In this document: positions 1 through 6,216 of the stretch, piece after piece
How the letters are laid out: every line of letters starts with the position of its first letter
How positions within the stretch are numbered: position 1 is the first letter of the stretch
NCBI GenBank assembly: GCA_934645125.1
Contig: CAKUDT010000038.1
Coordinates: 1-9,193, forward strand
Origin: an uncultured Eggerthellaceae bacterium
Lineage (GTDB): Bacteria; Actinomycetota; Coriobacteriia; Coriobacteriales; Eggerthellaceae
Length of the DNA: 9,193 bases
Direction of reading: 5' to 3'
Program-made: the position numbers and the translations under genes
Notes under the pieces: model-generated
Databases searched by the model: none
The model's input: only the letters and a program-made list of their open reading frames with translations
Told to the model about the DNA's origin: nothing

Positions 1-915
1 ATTGCTTGCCTGCGCGCCCTCTTTATGAGGCACGTCGTCAAACAAAAACCGCAGCTTCATGTACATATCCGCATGCGCCCAGCCGATGCGCCAATTGTAA
101 AGAAGTTCCAGGTAATGGAACACGGGCACCTCGTGCTGCGCCACTGTTAGCTGGAACGAGCAGCTCACGCACGGCGTGATAATGGCCGAAGCACCCGCAG
201 CAGCACTCTCGGAACCGCACAGCTGCGCGCATTTGTCAGCCGCATCGAACTTTCCTGCCGCACGCGGAAGCGATCCACAACACACGGACTTGCGCCCATG
301 ATGCGCCGCCTCGACCACGGGAAGATTCTCCGCCAAAAGACGCATGCCTTCCGCAAATTCCCCCACCTCACGATCGGGGCAGGAATCATGCGGGCAAAAC
401 ACCACGTTATCGGGTGCCGCTCCTTCAGGATAACCCAGCGCCGCCACACTTTGCGCCACACCGGGGTCAATGCGATATCCCAAGCGTGCTAACTCTTGCG
501 GCAACGCCACCACCCGGATGTCTTTTGTGGCAGGATCGGCTGCACACGCGGCGCGCAATGCCGCAACGCAGTTCGGACATGCTGCCACCAGGCGTTTCAC
601 ACCCGCCGCCTTCAAATGATCGCGGAACTGCTGCTCGAAATGCGCCCGCAGTTCATCGCCGCCCACCTCGTACGACAAAATTTTCCCGCAGCACAGAAGC
701 GAGATTCCTTGCACGCTTCCCGCTTGACGCAGCGTGTCATACACCGCTTGGACCAGGGGCAACCCGTAATTGATAAAACTACAGCCAGGGAAAAACACCG
801 ACTCGCACGGAATCGCGCCCGCAGACTTCTCCACATAGTGGCTCTGCAGATACGGATACCCGCACGCAACCGTGGCACCTGTAAGCACATCTTCAAATGA
901 ATACGTGGTCTCCAT
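1..915 (-). CDS. Double CCG-domain (Fe-S)-binding protein, HdrB/GlpC type (3' end outside window)
   Basis: The visible 305 residues are open to the left edge, so the C-terminus is missing. Two cysteine-rich CCG domains are intact. Domain 1 has FFPGCS (C45), LLCCGK (C75-C76) and ACPNC (C113, C116). Domain 2 has HDSC (C179), SVCCGS (C212-C213) and TPCVSC (C249, C252). The spacings fit the family pattern C-x(29-39)-CC-x(35-36)-CxxC. In heterodisulfide reductase HdrB, GlpC and succinate:quinone reductase type E, such domains bind noncubane Fe-S clusters or act as electron-transfer modules. There is no N-terminal ferredoxin domain, signal peptide or membrane segment in the visible part, so it is probably a soluble cytoplasmic subunit. 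The ATG at 915 is preceded by a purine-rich ribosome site (AAGGGGAAGG). It lies downstream of the NrfD operon on the same strand but behind a terminator, so it is likely transcribed separately. The electron partner and substrate cannot be told. Confidence 0.85.
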   Translation of the reverse strand, partial: METTYSFEDVLTGATVACGYPYLQSHYVEKSAGAIPCESVFFPGCSFINYGLPLVQAVYDTLRQAGSVQGISLLCCGKILSYEVGGDELRAHFEQQFRDHLKAAGVKRLVAACPNCVAALRAACAADPATKDIRVVALPQELARLGYRIDPGVAQSVAALGYPEGAAPDNVVFCPHDSCPDREVGEFAEGMRLLAENLPVVEAAHHGRKSVCCGSLPRAAGKFDAADKCAQLCGSESAAAGASAIITPCVSCSFQLTVAQHEVPVFHYLELLYNWRIGWAHADMYMKLRFLFDDVPHKEGAQASN

Positions 916-981
916 CGGAACCTTCCCCTTCCCTTTTCATCGCTCCAAAATCTACCAAATGCCCAGGTCATTTCCTAGATT

Positions 982-995
982 TCGAAGTGATTCGA
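982..995. promoter_or_regulatory. Possible operator: short inverted repeat upstream of the CCG-protein gene
   Basis: TCGAA (982-986) and TTCGA (991-995) form a perfect 5-bp inverted repeat with a 4-bp spacer, about 67 bp upstream of the ATG at 915. The position suits a regulator site, but the arms are short and could be chance. I see no convincing -35/-10 pair nearby. The rest of 916-1147 contains only a small GC-rich hairpin (GGCGC/GCGCC, 1080-1093) and no gene I can support. Confidence 0.2.
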
Positions 996-1147
996 CACGA
1001 ACGCCGCCTGCTCCGCGGCACCAACAGCGCCGCGCATGCGCCGTCCCGCAAAACGCATGGCTTTTGACCAGACGCACCCGGCGCCATAGCGCCCTAAAGA
1101 GCCGGCCTTAGCAAGCAACCCCGCAAAAGCACACACCCGATTCTAGC

Positions 1148-1187
1148 AAAAAGGAGCCCGACTCGCAGCGTGAGTCAGGCCCCTTTG
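1148..1187 (-). terminator. Rho-independent terminator of the molybdoenzyme operon
   Basis: Reading on the minus strand just after the NrfD stop (1206), a hairpin is formed by AAAGG-A-GCC-C-GACTC (1151-1165) and its partner GAGTC-A-GGC-C-CCTTT (1173-1187), with a 7-nt loop. The stem is 15 positions long with two internal mismatches. On the minus strand it ends in a run of six T (1148-1153). Stem, position and T-run all fit an intrinsic terminator 19 bp past the last gene of the operon. It also separates that operon from the CCG-protein gene downstream. Confidence 0.85.
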
Positions 1188-1205
1188 AATTAAGCCAGAA
1201 ACGTC

Positions 1206-2198
1206 TTAGTAGATGTTCTCGCCGTCAGCCCACTTCGTCATGAATTCCGTACCGGGCTTCTTCAAACGGCTGAAGTACCTGGTCTCGCCAGGAATCTCTG
1301 CGCGGTCGTCGGTGAACACGATAAGGAAGCGAAGCAGCAAGCCGCCGCACAGAGCCAGCACAGCAGCGGGCGTGCTCATGCCAATGATGTTCAGCAACAG
1401 CGGAAGCACCAGACCACAGCACACCATGCCCAGCCAGAACAGCGGAGCGTAAGAGCCGCGCACCCAGCGAGCAGCTGCGTCGTGAGCAACTTTGTTGCCC
1501 GCGCACATAAGCGACAGCACCAGCAGCAACAGCACAGTCAGCTCGGCAAGAATCAGAATGATGTCCAGCGTGTGCAGCAGCTCGTGAATCTCAAAGCCCA
1601 CGAACGCAATGGCAGCCTGACCAAAGATGCCCACGTTCGGGTACAGACCCGTGAAGCCCAGGCACAGCATGGTGCAAGCGCATGCGGTGGACAGAGCGGA
1701 AACCGTGAACAGCACCGGCAGGGCCGGGGTTGCCCAGAAGGAGTGAGCCTTCAGGGTAGAGAACAGAATGCCGGTGTAGAGCATGATGCAGAAACCAGCA
1801 AGGCCGGCCAGCGCCAGGTTAAGCACGCGGAACGTGGCAAAGAAGCCCGCAAGCGGCGCAATCCATTCCCACGGCAGATAAGAACTCCACCAGAACAGGC
1901 CGAAGATCAGCGCAACGCACAGCAAGCGCGCGCCGTGGCCGATAACCGAGGTCATCGAATTGAAGAACACGTACACAAACGCGTAGTGCTGACCCAGCTC
2001 GAAAACCAGCAAGAAGCAGCCAACAGCCAGCCACACCAGCGCAAAGAACGTCGGCCAAGCCAGCGCAGAGCCAACCAGAGCAGCCTGCTCAGGCATAACA
2101 AAGAACGAGAGCACAGCGGCCAAGAAGAACATGCCGCCGCCCATACCACCAAGGAACAGATAGGTGGCAATGGGCCATTCCCAATAATGATGACGCAT
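1206..2198 (-). CDS. NrfD/PsrC-family membrane subunit of a molybdoenzyme complex (quinol dehydrogenase)
   Basis: This 330-residue integral membrane protein has about eight or nine hydrophobic helices. It starts with the signature NrfD/PsrC stretch WEWPIATYLFLGGMGGGM (residues 6-23). NrfD-family subunits anchor Fe-S and molybdopterin partners to the membrane and exchange electrons with the (mena)quinone pool; they usually carry no haem. Acidic and histidine residues inside the hydrophobic part (for example FELGQHY and FEIHELLH) are candidates for quinone or proton handling, which is an inference. The C-terminal tail of about 35 residues is polar. The start overlaps the stop of the ferredoxin gene by one base (TAATG), and a GGAGG ribosome site sits about 10 bp upstream, so translation is probably coupled. 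It is the last gene of the operon, directly before the terminator. Function in the complex is well supported; the direction of electron flow is inferred. Confidence 0.92.
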   Translation of the reverse strand: MRHHYWEWPIATYLFLGGMGGGMFFLAAVLSFFVMPEQAALVGSALAWPTFFALVWLAVGCFLLVFELGQHYAFVYVFFNSMTSVIGHGARLLCVALIFGLFWWSSYLPWEWIAPLAGFFATFRVLNLALAGLAGFCIMLYTGILFSTLKAHSFWATPALPVLFTVSALSTACACTMLCLGFTGLYPNVGIFGQAAIAFVGFEIHELLHTLDIILILAELTVLLLLVLSLMCAGNKVAHDAAARWVRGSYAPLFWLGMVCCGLVLPLLLNIIGMSTPAAVLALCGGLLLRFLIVFTDDRAEIPGETRYFSRLKKPGTEFMTKWADGENIY

Positions 2199-2776
2199 TA
2201 GAGCCTACCTCCCATGTCAGGTACGTAATAGATTTGCGGCTCGGTGCCCAAATCCTCCAGCAAGCGCTCCGTTTTCACGGAAGCGACGATCTTCGATACT
2301 TCAGAGTTCGGGTCATCCAGATCGCCGAAGATACGCGCCTTCTGATGGCACGTCTTCACGCAGTACGGCTGCGCATCGGGGTCAAGCTGACGCGCGTTGC
2401 GGCAGAACGTGCACTTGCGCACGAAACGATGGAAGAACTCTTCGGTCTTGGATACATCGCGCATGCCGTAGGGGCAAGCGTTAACGCACACCTTGCAGGC
2501 CATGCACTTCTTGTAGTCAACCCAAACGGTGCCGTCTTCGTCCTGGATGCTTGCGCCGGTGGGGCAAGCGGGAACGCATGCGGGCTTTGCGCAGTGCTGG
2601 CACAGCATGGGGGTCCACTCGCGATGAACGTTGGGCCATGTGCCCTTAACGCCCTCGGTCAGAACCGGGTTGTAGATAATATCAATCGGCAGTTTGTTCC
2701 ACGTACGGCAGGCAACCGTGCAGGAATGACAACCGATGCAGCGACGCTTGTCGATGACCATAGCGTAACGGGTCAT
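2198..2776 (-). CDS. Four-cluster 4Fe-4S ferredoxin subunit (PsrB/PhsB/DmsB type)
   Basis: The 192-residue protein carries sixteen cysteines in the four-cluster pattern of DMSO-reductase-family electron-transfer subunits. These are C13-C16-C19-C23, C59-C62-C67-C71, C91-C94-C97-C101 and C122-C125-C139-C143. The motifs CIGCHSCTVAC, CQHCAKPACVPACP and CMACKVCVNACP are typical. All ligands are present, so four [4Fe-4S] clusters are expected, forming a wire between the membrane NrfD subunit and the catalytic subunit. There is no signal peptide, as usual for this subunit. The ATG at 2776 follows a good ribosome site (AGGAAGGA). The gene begins 26 bp after the catalytic gene and overlaps the NrfD start by one base, so the three genes form one transcription unit. 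The family assignment is firm; the complex it serves is defined only by these neighbours. Confidence 0.95.
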   Translation of the reverse strand: MTRYAMVIDKRRCIGCHSCTVACRTWNKLPIDIIYNPVLTEGVKGTWPNVHREWTPMLCQHCAKPACVPACPTGASIQDEDGTVWVDYKKCMACKVCVNACPYGMRDVSKTEEFFHRFVRKCTFCRNARQLDPDAQPYCVKTCHQKARIFGDLDDPNSEVSKIVASVKTERLLEDLGTEPQIYYVPDMGGRL

Positions 2777-2802
2777 GTTAATTCCTTCCTACTCGATCGC
2801 TT

Positions 2803-5715
2803 CTAAGACAAGGGGTTGTACGACATGTCGTACTTTGCACCCGTGGCATCGTCTACCAAGCACTGACCTGCGGCATCGTAACGATAGCCGTAGTTCGCGT
2901 CGTGGTAAGCCATGGTTGCCGGATCCATCAACCAACCGCTGTTGGGATCATAGATGTAAGGCTTGTCGCCCAGACGAGCGTAGCCTGCTTCCCTATCCCA
3001 GGTCAGGTTTGCGGGAACCGCGTACGGAGCATCCTGGTTAGGATACGTCTGAACGCCAGCAATTACCGGAGCCAACTTATTGTAGGACATGTCATAGCGA
3101 TCGCCCGTGGCGTCGTCTACCAGGCACTGCGCGTTCGCGTCGTAGCGATAGCAGTACGTTGCATCGTGGTAGCCCTTCGTGCGCGGGTTGATCAACCAGC
3201 CCGAAGCATCCAACCTGAAGTGGTTGTCCTTGCGGTACAGCGAGTTGTTCTGCCATACCCACTCGTAGCCTTCCGGCACTTCGATTTCAGGCTGCGGCCA
3301 TTCGAAGGGAACATCCTCGCGCGCCTTGATGAAGTCGCTGGGCATACGATGCACGGCTCCCTTCACGTCCATGCTCTTTACGGGATCAGAACCCGGGATA
3401 GAGAAGGCGTTGTCGGCAGCGGTGCGCTCGTTTTCTTCGGTGACCTTGTAGACCTTGCACATCAGGCCACGGTTAGCCCAAGAGCCACCCATGGGGTCGC
3501 AGTGCTCGTCATCAACCGAGGTCAGAACGTTAACGTTGGACTCCAGGCAGCCGAACGGGTTGTCCAGGTCAGCGGAGCCATCGCGCTCAGGGAACCACCA
3601 GCCACGCGGTGCGAAGACCACGCGCGGGTCGCATACGGGCTCAACATCGGCGCGCATCTTAATGCGGCCACGACGCGTTTCGAGCCAGCACCAGTCGCCC
3701 TGCTTGATGCCCAGCTTCTCGGCCAGCTCGGGGTTGATGCTGAAGTACGGATCCGGAGACAGGTAACGGATTTCGGGCATGTTGAAATGCTCGGAGTGGT
3801 GATACGGCATGAAGCCACCACCGGTGGTAAGAACAATGGGGTACTCGGCAGCCACTTCGGGGTCGTCGATTTCGTTCTCGGAGCAACCCAAGTAAGTGGG
3901 CATGCCCGGGTATCCCAGCTCGCGCAGAATGGAAGAGTTGCACTCAACCTTGCCGGAAGGAGTCCAGAAGCCACCGTTCGTAACGAACTTGTTCTGGTGC
4001 AGCGGCGGATAGTACATGCGGATGTTCTCAACGAACTCATCCCACGAGCTCACCGGCAGGCCAATAGGCTGCATGATGGCGTAGTAGGCTTCTTCCTCGG
4101 TTTCCCAAGGCCAGTTCGCCGGATCTTGACCGCAGGCCAGACCCAGCTTGCGGAAGAACGTCATGTCGGTGTGACGGTCGTACTTCGGCTGGATTGCGCG
4201 GCGGCCGCCCATGAGCGAGTCGGTAGCGCCGTAGTGGGTCACGATGACCGGACGCTCCAGGGCGCCAGCTGCCGGGAACACGTAGTCGGCAAACAGCGCG
4301 GTGGGGGTCATCCAGTAATCAACAACAACCAGGAATTCAACCTTCTTGATTGCCTGCAGAACCATCTTGGAGTCACCGTAGGACATCATGGGGTTGGTAG
4401 CGCAGTTGATCAGGGCGCGCACCGGATACGGATCGCCGGTCAGGATTGCCTTGAACACGCTGGGACCGTGTGCTTCGCAGAACCATTCTGCCGGAAGCGT
4501 TTTGCCCCACGTGCGCTTAGCGTTGTCGGAAATCAGCTGGTAGCCAGGCCAAGAAGCCAGCTTGAACTTGTTGGAGCCGATCTGCTTTGCCTTCTGCTCT
4601 TCGGGCAAAAGCTCGTTGAGTTCCAGCTCTTCGTCGGTCAGGTAGTTCAGTGCCGGGCCAGGCATACCGTCGCCACCGGGAACTTCCAGGTTGCCGCAAA
4701 CGGCGCGGATCAAAGCCAGCGCATGAGAAGCGGTGGTCGAAGAGCGACCCAGCTGGTCCCACGTGCAGCCCCACTGGATGCAGCCAGGGGTATTCTTGGC
4801 ATACAGGCGAGCTGCCTGCTTGATTTGGTCGGCGGTCAGCCAAGTAATGGGCGCAGCCCAACGTGCGTTGTAAGGCTTCACGTGCTCTTTGAGCTCTTCG
4901 AAGCCGTCGCACCAAGTTGCCACGAAGTCTTTGTCGTACAGACGCTCCATGATGATGGTGTTCAACATGGCCAGCGCCAGGGCGGCGTCGGAACCGGGAC
5001 GCAGCGGCAGCCACAGGTCGGCCTTTGCAGCGGTCTCGGAGTAGCGCGGGTCAACAACGATGGTCTTCATGCCATCGTGGCACAAATCCCAGTAACCGTG
5101 CATGGACGGCAGACTGGAAGCGCCGGGGTTCATGCCCCACAGCATCAGGCAACGTGCACCGCCCAGGTCAGTCTCGAACGGGGACCAACCAGCAACGCAG
5201 GTCTCGGCCATGAACGTAGGAATCCAGCACAGAAGTGCATTGTGGAAACCGTTGGGGGTACCAAACTGGTTCAGGAAGCGGCGACGTGCCCAGTCGTCGG
5301 TACGGGTGGTACCGCCGGCGGAAGCAACAGCTTCTGCACCGCTTTCGGCTTTGATCTGGTTGAGCTTTTCGGCAACCTCTTTGATAGCGGTGTCGTAGTC
5401 AACCTGCTCCCACTTGCCTTCGCCCTTTTCGCCCACGCGCTTAAGCACGTGATTCACGCGAGCGGGGTGATTGACATGCTTCAGAGCGCTCGTGCCACGG
5501 CAGCACAGACCGCCCTGGCTGGAGTAATTCGGATCGCCTTCGATCTTAATTACGTCGCCATCTTTGACATAAGCGATGACGCCGCAGTTAGCATGGCAGA
5601 AATAGCAAAGCGACTTTACTACTTCAACACCCGGGGCATTGACATCCACCTCGGTGTCCATGCTAGGCTTTTTCACGATACGCTGAAAAAGCCCTTGCTT
5701 TTCACCTTTAGTCAT
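2803..5715 (-). CDS. Acetylene-hydratase-like molybdopterin (bis-MGD) oxidoreductase, catalytic subunit with octapeptide-repeat tail
   Basis: The 970-residue protein belongs to the DMSO reductase family. Residues 37-72 hold the [4Fe-4S] motif C37-x2-C40-x3-C44 followed by LCCRG (C71, with an extra C72). C163, in the stretch FGTPN...LLCW, aligns with the metal-ligand cysteine of acetylene hydratase (C141). The region LYDKDFVATWCDGFEELKE and the PYPVRA...YWMTPTALFADYVFPA block also match that subfamily. The MGD-binding C-terminal domain spans about 620-758. Catalytic Asp13 of acetylene hydratase corresponds to H41 here, and membrane/ferredoxin partners follow in the operon. A redox role, such as a reductase or a dehydroxylase of the kind known from Eggerthella and Gordonibacter, is therefore more likely than hydration. 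No twin-arginine signal is seen, so it is probably cytoplasmic. Residues 759-970 form an extension with two copies of a 40-residue block. The ATG at 5715 follows AGGAAAGG. The substrate is unknown. Confidence 0.92.
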   Translation of the reverse strand: MTKGEKQGLFQRIVKKPSMDTEVDVNAPGVEVVKSLCYFCHANCGVIAYVKDGDVIKIEGDPNYSSQGGLCCRGTSALKHVNHPARVNHVLKRVGEKGEGKWEQVDYDTAIKEVAEKLNQIKAESGAEAVASAGGTTRTDDWARRRFLNQFGTPNGFHNALLCWIPTFMAETCVAGWSPFETDLGGARCLMLWGMNPGASSLPSMHGYWDLCHDGMKTIVVDPRYSETAAKADLWLPLRPGSDAALALAMLNTIIMERLYDKDFVATWCDGFEELKEHVKPYNARWAAPITWLTADQIKQAARLYAKNTPGCIQWGCTWDQLGRSSTTASHALALIRAVCGNLEVPGGDGMPGPALNYLTDEELELNELLPEEQKAKQIGSNKFKLASWPGYQLISDNAKRTWGKTLPAEWFCEAHGPSVFKAILTGDPYPVRALINCATNPMMSYGDSKMVLQAIKKVEFLVVVDYWMTPTALFADYVFPAAGALERPVIVTHYGATDSLMGGRRAIQPKYDRHTDMTFFRKLGLACGQDPANWPWETEEEAYYAIMQPIGLPVSSWDEFVENIRMYYPPLHQNKFVTNGGFWTPSGKVECNSSILRELGYPGMPTYLGCSENEIDDPEVAAEYPIVLTTGGGFMPYHHSEHFNMPEIRYLSPDPYFSINPELAEKLGIKQGDWCWLETRRGRIKMRADVEPVCDPRVVFAPRGWWFPERDGSADLDNPFGCLESNVNVLTSVDDEHCDPMGGSWANRGLMCKVYKVTEENERTAADNAFSIPGSDPVKSMDVKGAVHRMPSDFIKAREDVPFEWPQPEIEVPEGYEWVWQNNSLYRKDNHFRLDASGWLINPRTKGYHDATYCYRYDANAQCLVDDATGDRYDMSYNKLAPVIAGVQTYPNQDAPYAVPANLTWDREAGYARLGDKPYIYDPNSGWLMDPATMAYHDANYGYRYDAAGQCLVDDATGAKYDMSYNPLS
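2818..2937 (-). repeat. Octapeptide-rich block, copy 2 (catalytic subunit residues 927-966)
   Basis: This segment encodes GWLMDPATMA through KYDMSY and matches copy 1 at 29 of 40 residues, 88 residues further along the protein. Together with the preceding IYDPNSGW it breaks into successive octamers with Asp (almost always) as the third residue, e.g. IYDPNSGW, LMDPATMA, RYDAAGQC and KYDMSYNP. The pattern resembles the OCRE (octamer repeat) domain of eukaryotic RNA-binding proteins. The similarity is in period and composition; homology is not shown. The protein ends four residues after this block. Confidence 0.85.
3082..3201 (-). repeat. Octapeptide-rich block, copy 1 (catalytic subunit residues 839-878)
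   Basis: This is the first copy of the 40-residue block, starting GWLINPRTKG and ending RYDMSY. The shared core YHDA-x-Y-x-YRYDA and QCLVDDATG is also clearly similar to copy 2 at the DNA level, suggesting a tandem duplication inside the gene. In this copy the second octamer has Asn instead of Asp (INP), and the octamer before it is one residue short or shifted (RLDASGW). The spacer between the copies (residues 879-926) is only loosely repetitive. Confidence 0.85.
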
Positions 5716-5777
5716 CTACCTTTCCTCTTCTTCTCGCTTCTCTCGTTTTTTCCTATCACTTTTACGTGCCTGCGGAA

Positions 5778-5812
5778 CGAGAAAATACCGCAAGCGAAAC
5801 ACGGTGTTCTCG
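5778..5812 (-). promoter_or_regulatory. Stem-loop in the leader of the molybdoenzyme operon
   Basis: CGAGAA (5778-5783) pairs perfectly with TTCTCG (5807-5812), and inside it ACCG (5787-5790) pairs with CGGT (5802-5805). This gives a two-part stem with a 3-versus-1 internal loop and an 11-nt apical loop. It lies 63 nt upstream of the start codon in the transcribed leader. No T-run follows on the minus strand, so it is not a plain terminator. A regulatory or stabilising RNA structure is possible but unproven. Confidence 0.4.
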
Positions 5813-5866
5813 GTTTTGCGCTGGGCTTATGTCGCAGCCGACCAAGCTTGCGCCGTTCCTGGCAAT

Positions 5867-5912
5867 TTCATGCAGGCGCCTGCCGCATCAAGTTCGCACG
5901 CGTTTGCATGAA
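5867..5912. promoter_or_regulatory. Long dyad with nested palindrome in the operon leader (operator or RNA structure)
   Basis: TTCATGCA (5867-5874) and TGCATGAA (5905-5912) are a perfect 8-bp inverted repeat. The pairing resumes three bases further in (CGC 5877-5879 with GCG 5900-5902). Nested in it is a perfect 12-bp palindrome, GCAGGCGCCTGC (5872-5883), which could compete with the outer stem. The site lies between the candidate -10 at 5949-5954 and the catalytic gene. A repressor operator or a switchable leader RNA is possible; the sequence does not decide which. Confidence 0.45.
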
Positions 5913-5948
5913 GCGCCTTAAAAGTGAACAGGGTGCTCCAGGTGGTGG

Positions 5949-5954
5949 ATTATA
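5949..5954 (-). promoter_or_regulatory. Candidate -10 element (TATAAT) of the molybdoenzyme operon
   Basis: On the minus strand the hexamer is a perfect TATAAT, in an AT-rich island within otherwise GC-rich sequence. It lies about 235 bp upstream of the catalytic gene's ATG and would give a leader of roughly 225-230 nt. At 16-18 bp spacing there is no good -35 (for example CTGCAC at 17 bp), so an activator may be needed if this promoter is real. Confidence 0.4.
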
Positions 5955-6113
5955 TCTAATAGGCAAGATTCGTGCAGGGGAAATGGGTTATCTGTGGAGA
6001 AATGCGCGATTTAAACGGGCAGCGGCGGACAAGCGGCGGCGGTACAGGTGGCCAGCGGCGAAAGCAACGGGAACGGCGGCGCAAACGTGAGCAGGCGCGC
6101 CACGCAAAAGCGA

Positions 6114-6119
6114 TATACT
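6114..6119 (+). promoter_or_regulatory. Candidate -10 element (TATACT) of the PhnP-like gene
   Basis: TATACT on the plus strand lies about 98 bp upstream of the ATG at 6217, in the only AT-rich spot before the gene. No recognisable -35 is found at 16-18 bp spacing (the 17-bp position reads GCAGGC). Offered as a weak candidate only. Confidence 0.3.
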
Positions 6120-6216
6120 TCTATGGAATGAACAAGCGAAGGCGAAGGGGCCGCGCGCAAGACATCAGCTCCGTCGCTCACGGGTGCACGTAATACCGCA
6201 GAAAGGCAAGGCAAAC

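Larger units (their letters stand above)
5716..6216. other. Divergent intergenic region between the molybdoenzyme operon and the PhnP-like gene
   Basis: About 500 bp without a credible gene. The left part (5716-5950) would be a long 5' leader of the molybdoenzyme operon, rich in inverted repeats and pyrimidine-rich on the plus strand near the ribosome site. The right part (about 6010-6100) is low-complexity sequence built on repeated GCGGC units and encodes only arginine-rich or proline/alanine-rich shadow frames. Candidate -10 elements for each direction are listed separately. I see no tRNA, no recognisable riboswitch and no mobile-element ends. Confidence 0.7.

Noticed and set aside
612..971. 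A minus-strand frame of 119 codons starting at 971
   Set aside because: It overlaps the CCG-protein gene in another frame and has no family features. The frame starting at 915 has a ribosome site and both CCG motifs.
1482..2201. A 239-codon plus-strand frame opposite the NrfD gene
   Set aside because: Its composition (very rich in Gln, Arg, His, Glu) is what the reverse complement of membrane-helix codons gives. The minus-strand NrfD protein explains the sequence fully.
2234..2806. A 190-codon plus-strand frame opposite the ferredoxin gene
   Set aside because: The minus-strand protein has all sixteen cluster cysteines; the plus-strand frame shows no known family and is a shadow.
2818..3201. 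Choline-binding or glucan-binding cell-wall repeats in the catalytic subunit tail
   Set aside because: Those repeats are about 20 residues with a GW...WYY core and occur on secreted proteins. Here the period is eight with regular Asp, and no export signal is present.
5716..5954. A molybdenum-cofactor riboswitch in the operon leader
   Set aside because: The position would suit it, but I cannot match the leader to the conserved core of that motif by eye. Only generic stem-loops are claimed.
2902..6090. A 1062-codon open frame on the plus strand opposite the catalytic subunit
   Set aside because: It mirrors the molybdoenzyme gene, runs into the intergenic region, has no recognisable family or membrane pattern and no ribosome site. 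It is a typical antisense shadow of a GC-rich gene with few stop codons.
5972..6193. A small plus-strand frame of 73 codons before the PhnP-like gene
   Set aside because: It starts at GTG with only a poor, distant ribosome site and is almost all Arg/Gly/Lys from the GCGGC-repeat stretch, so chance is the simplest explanation.
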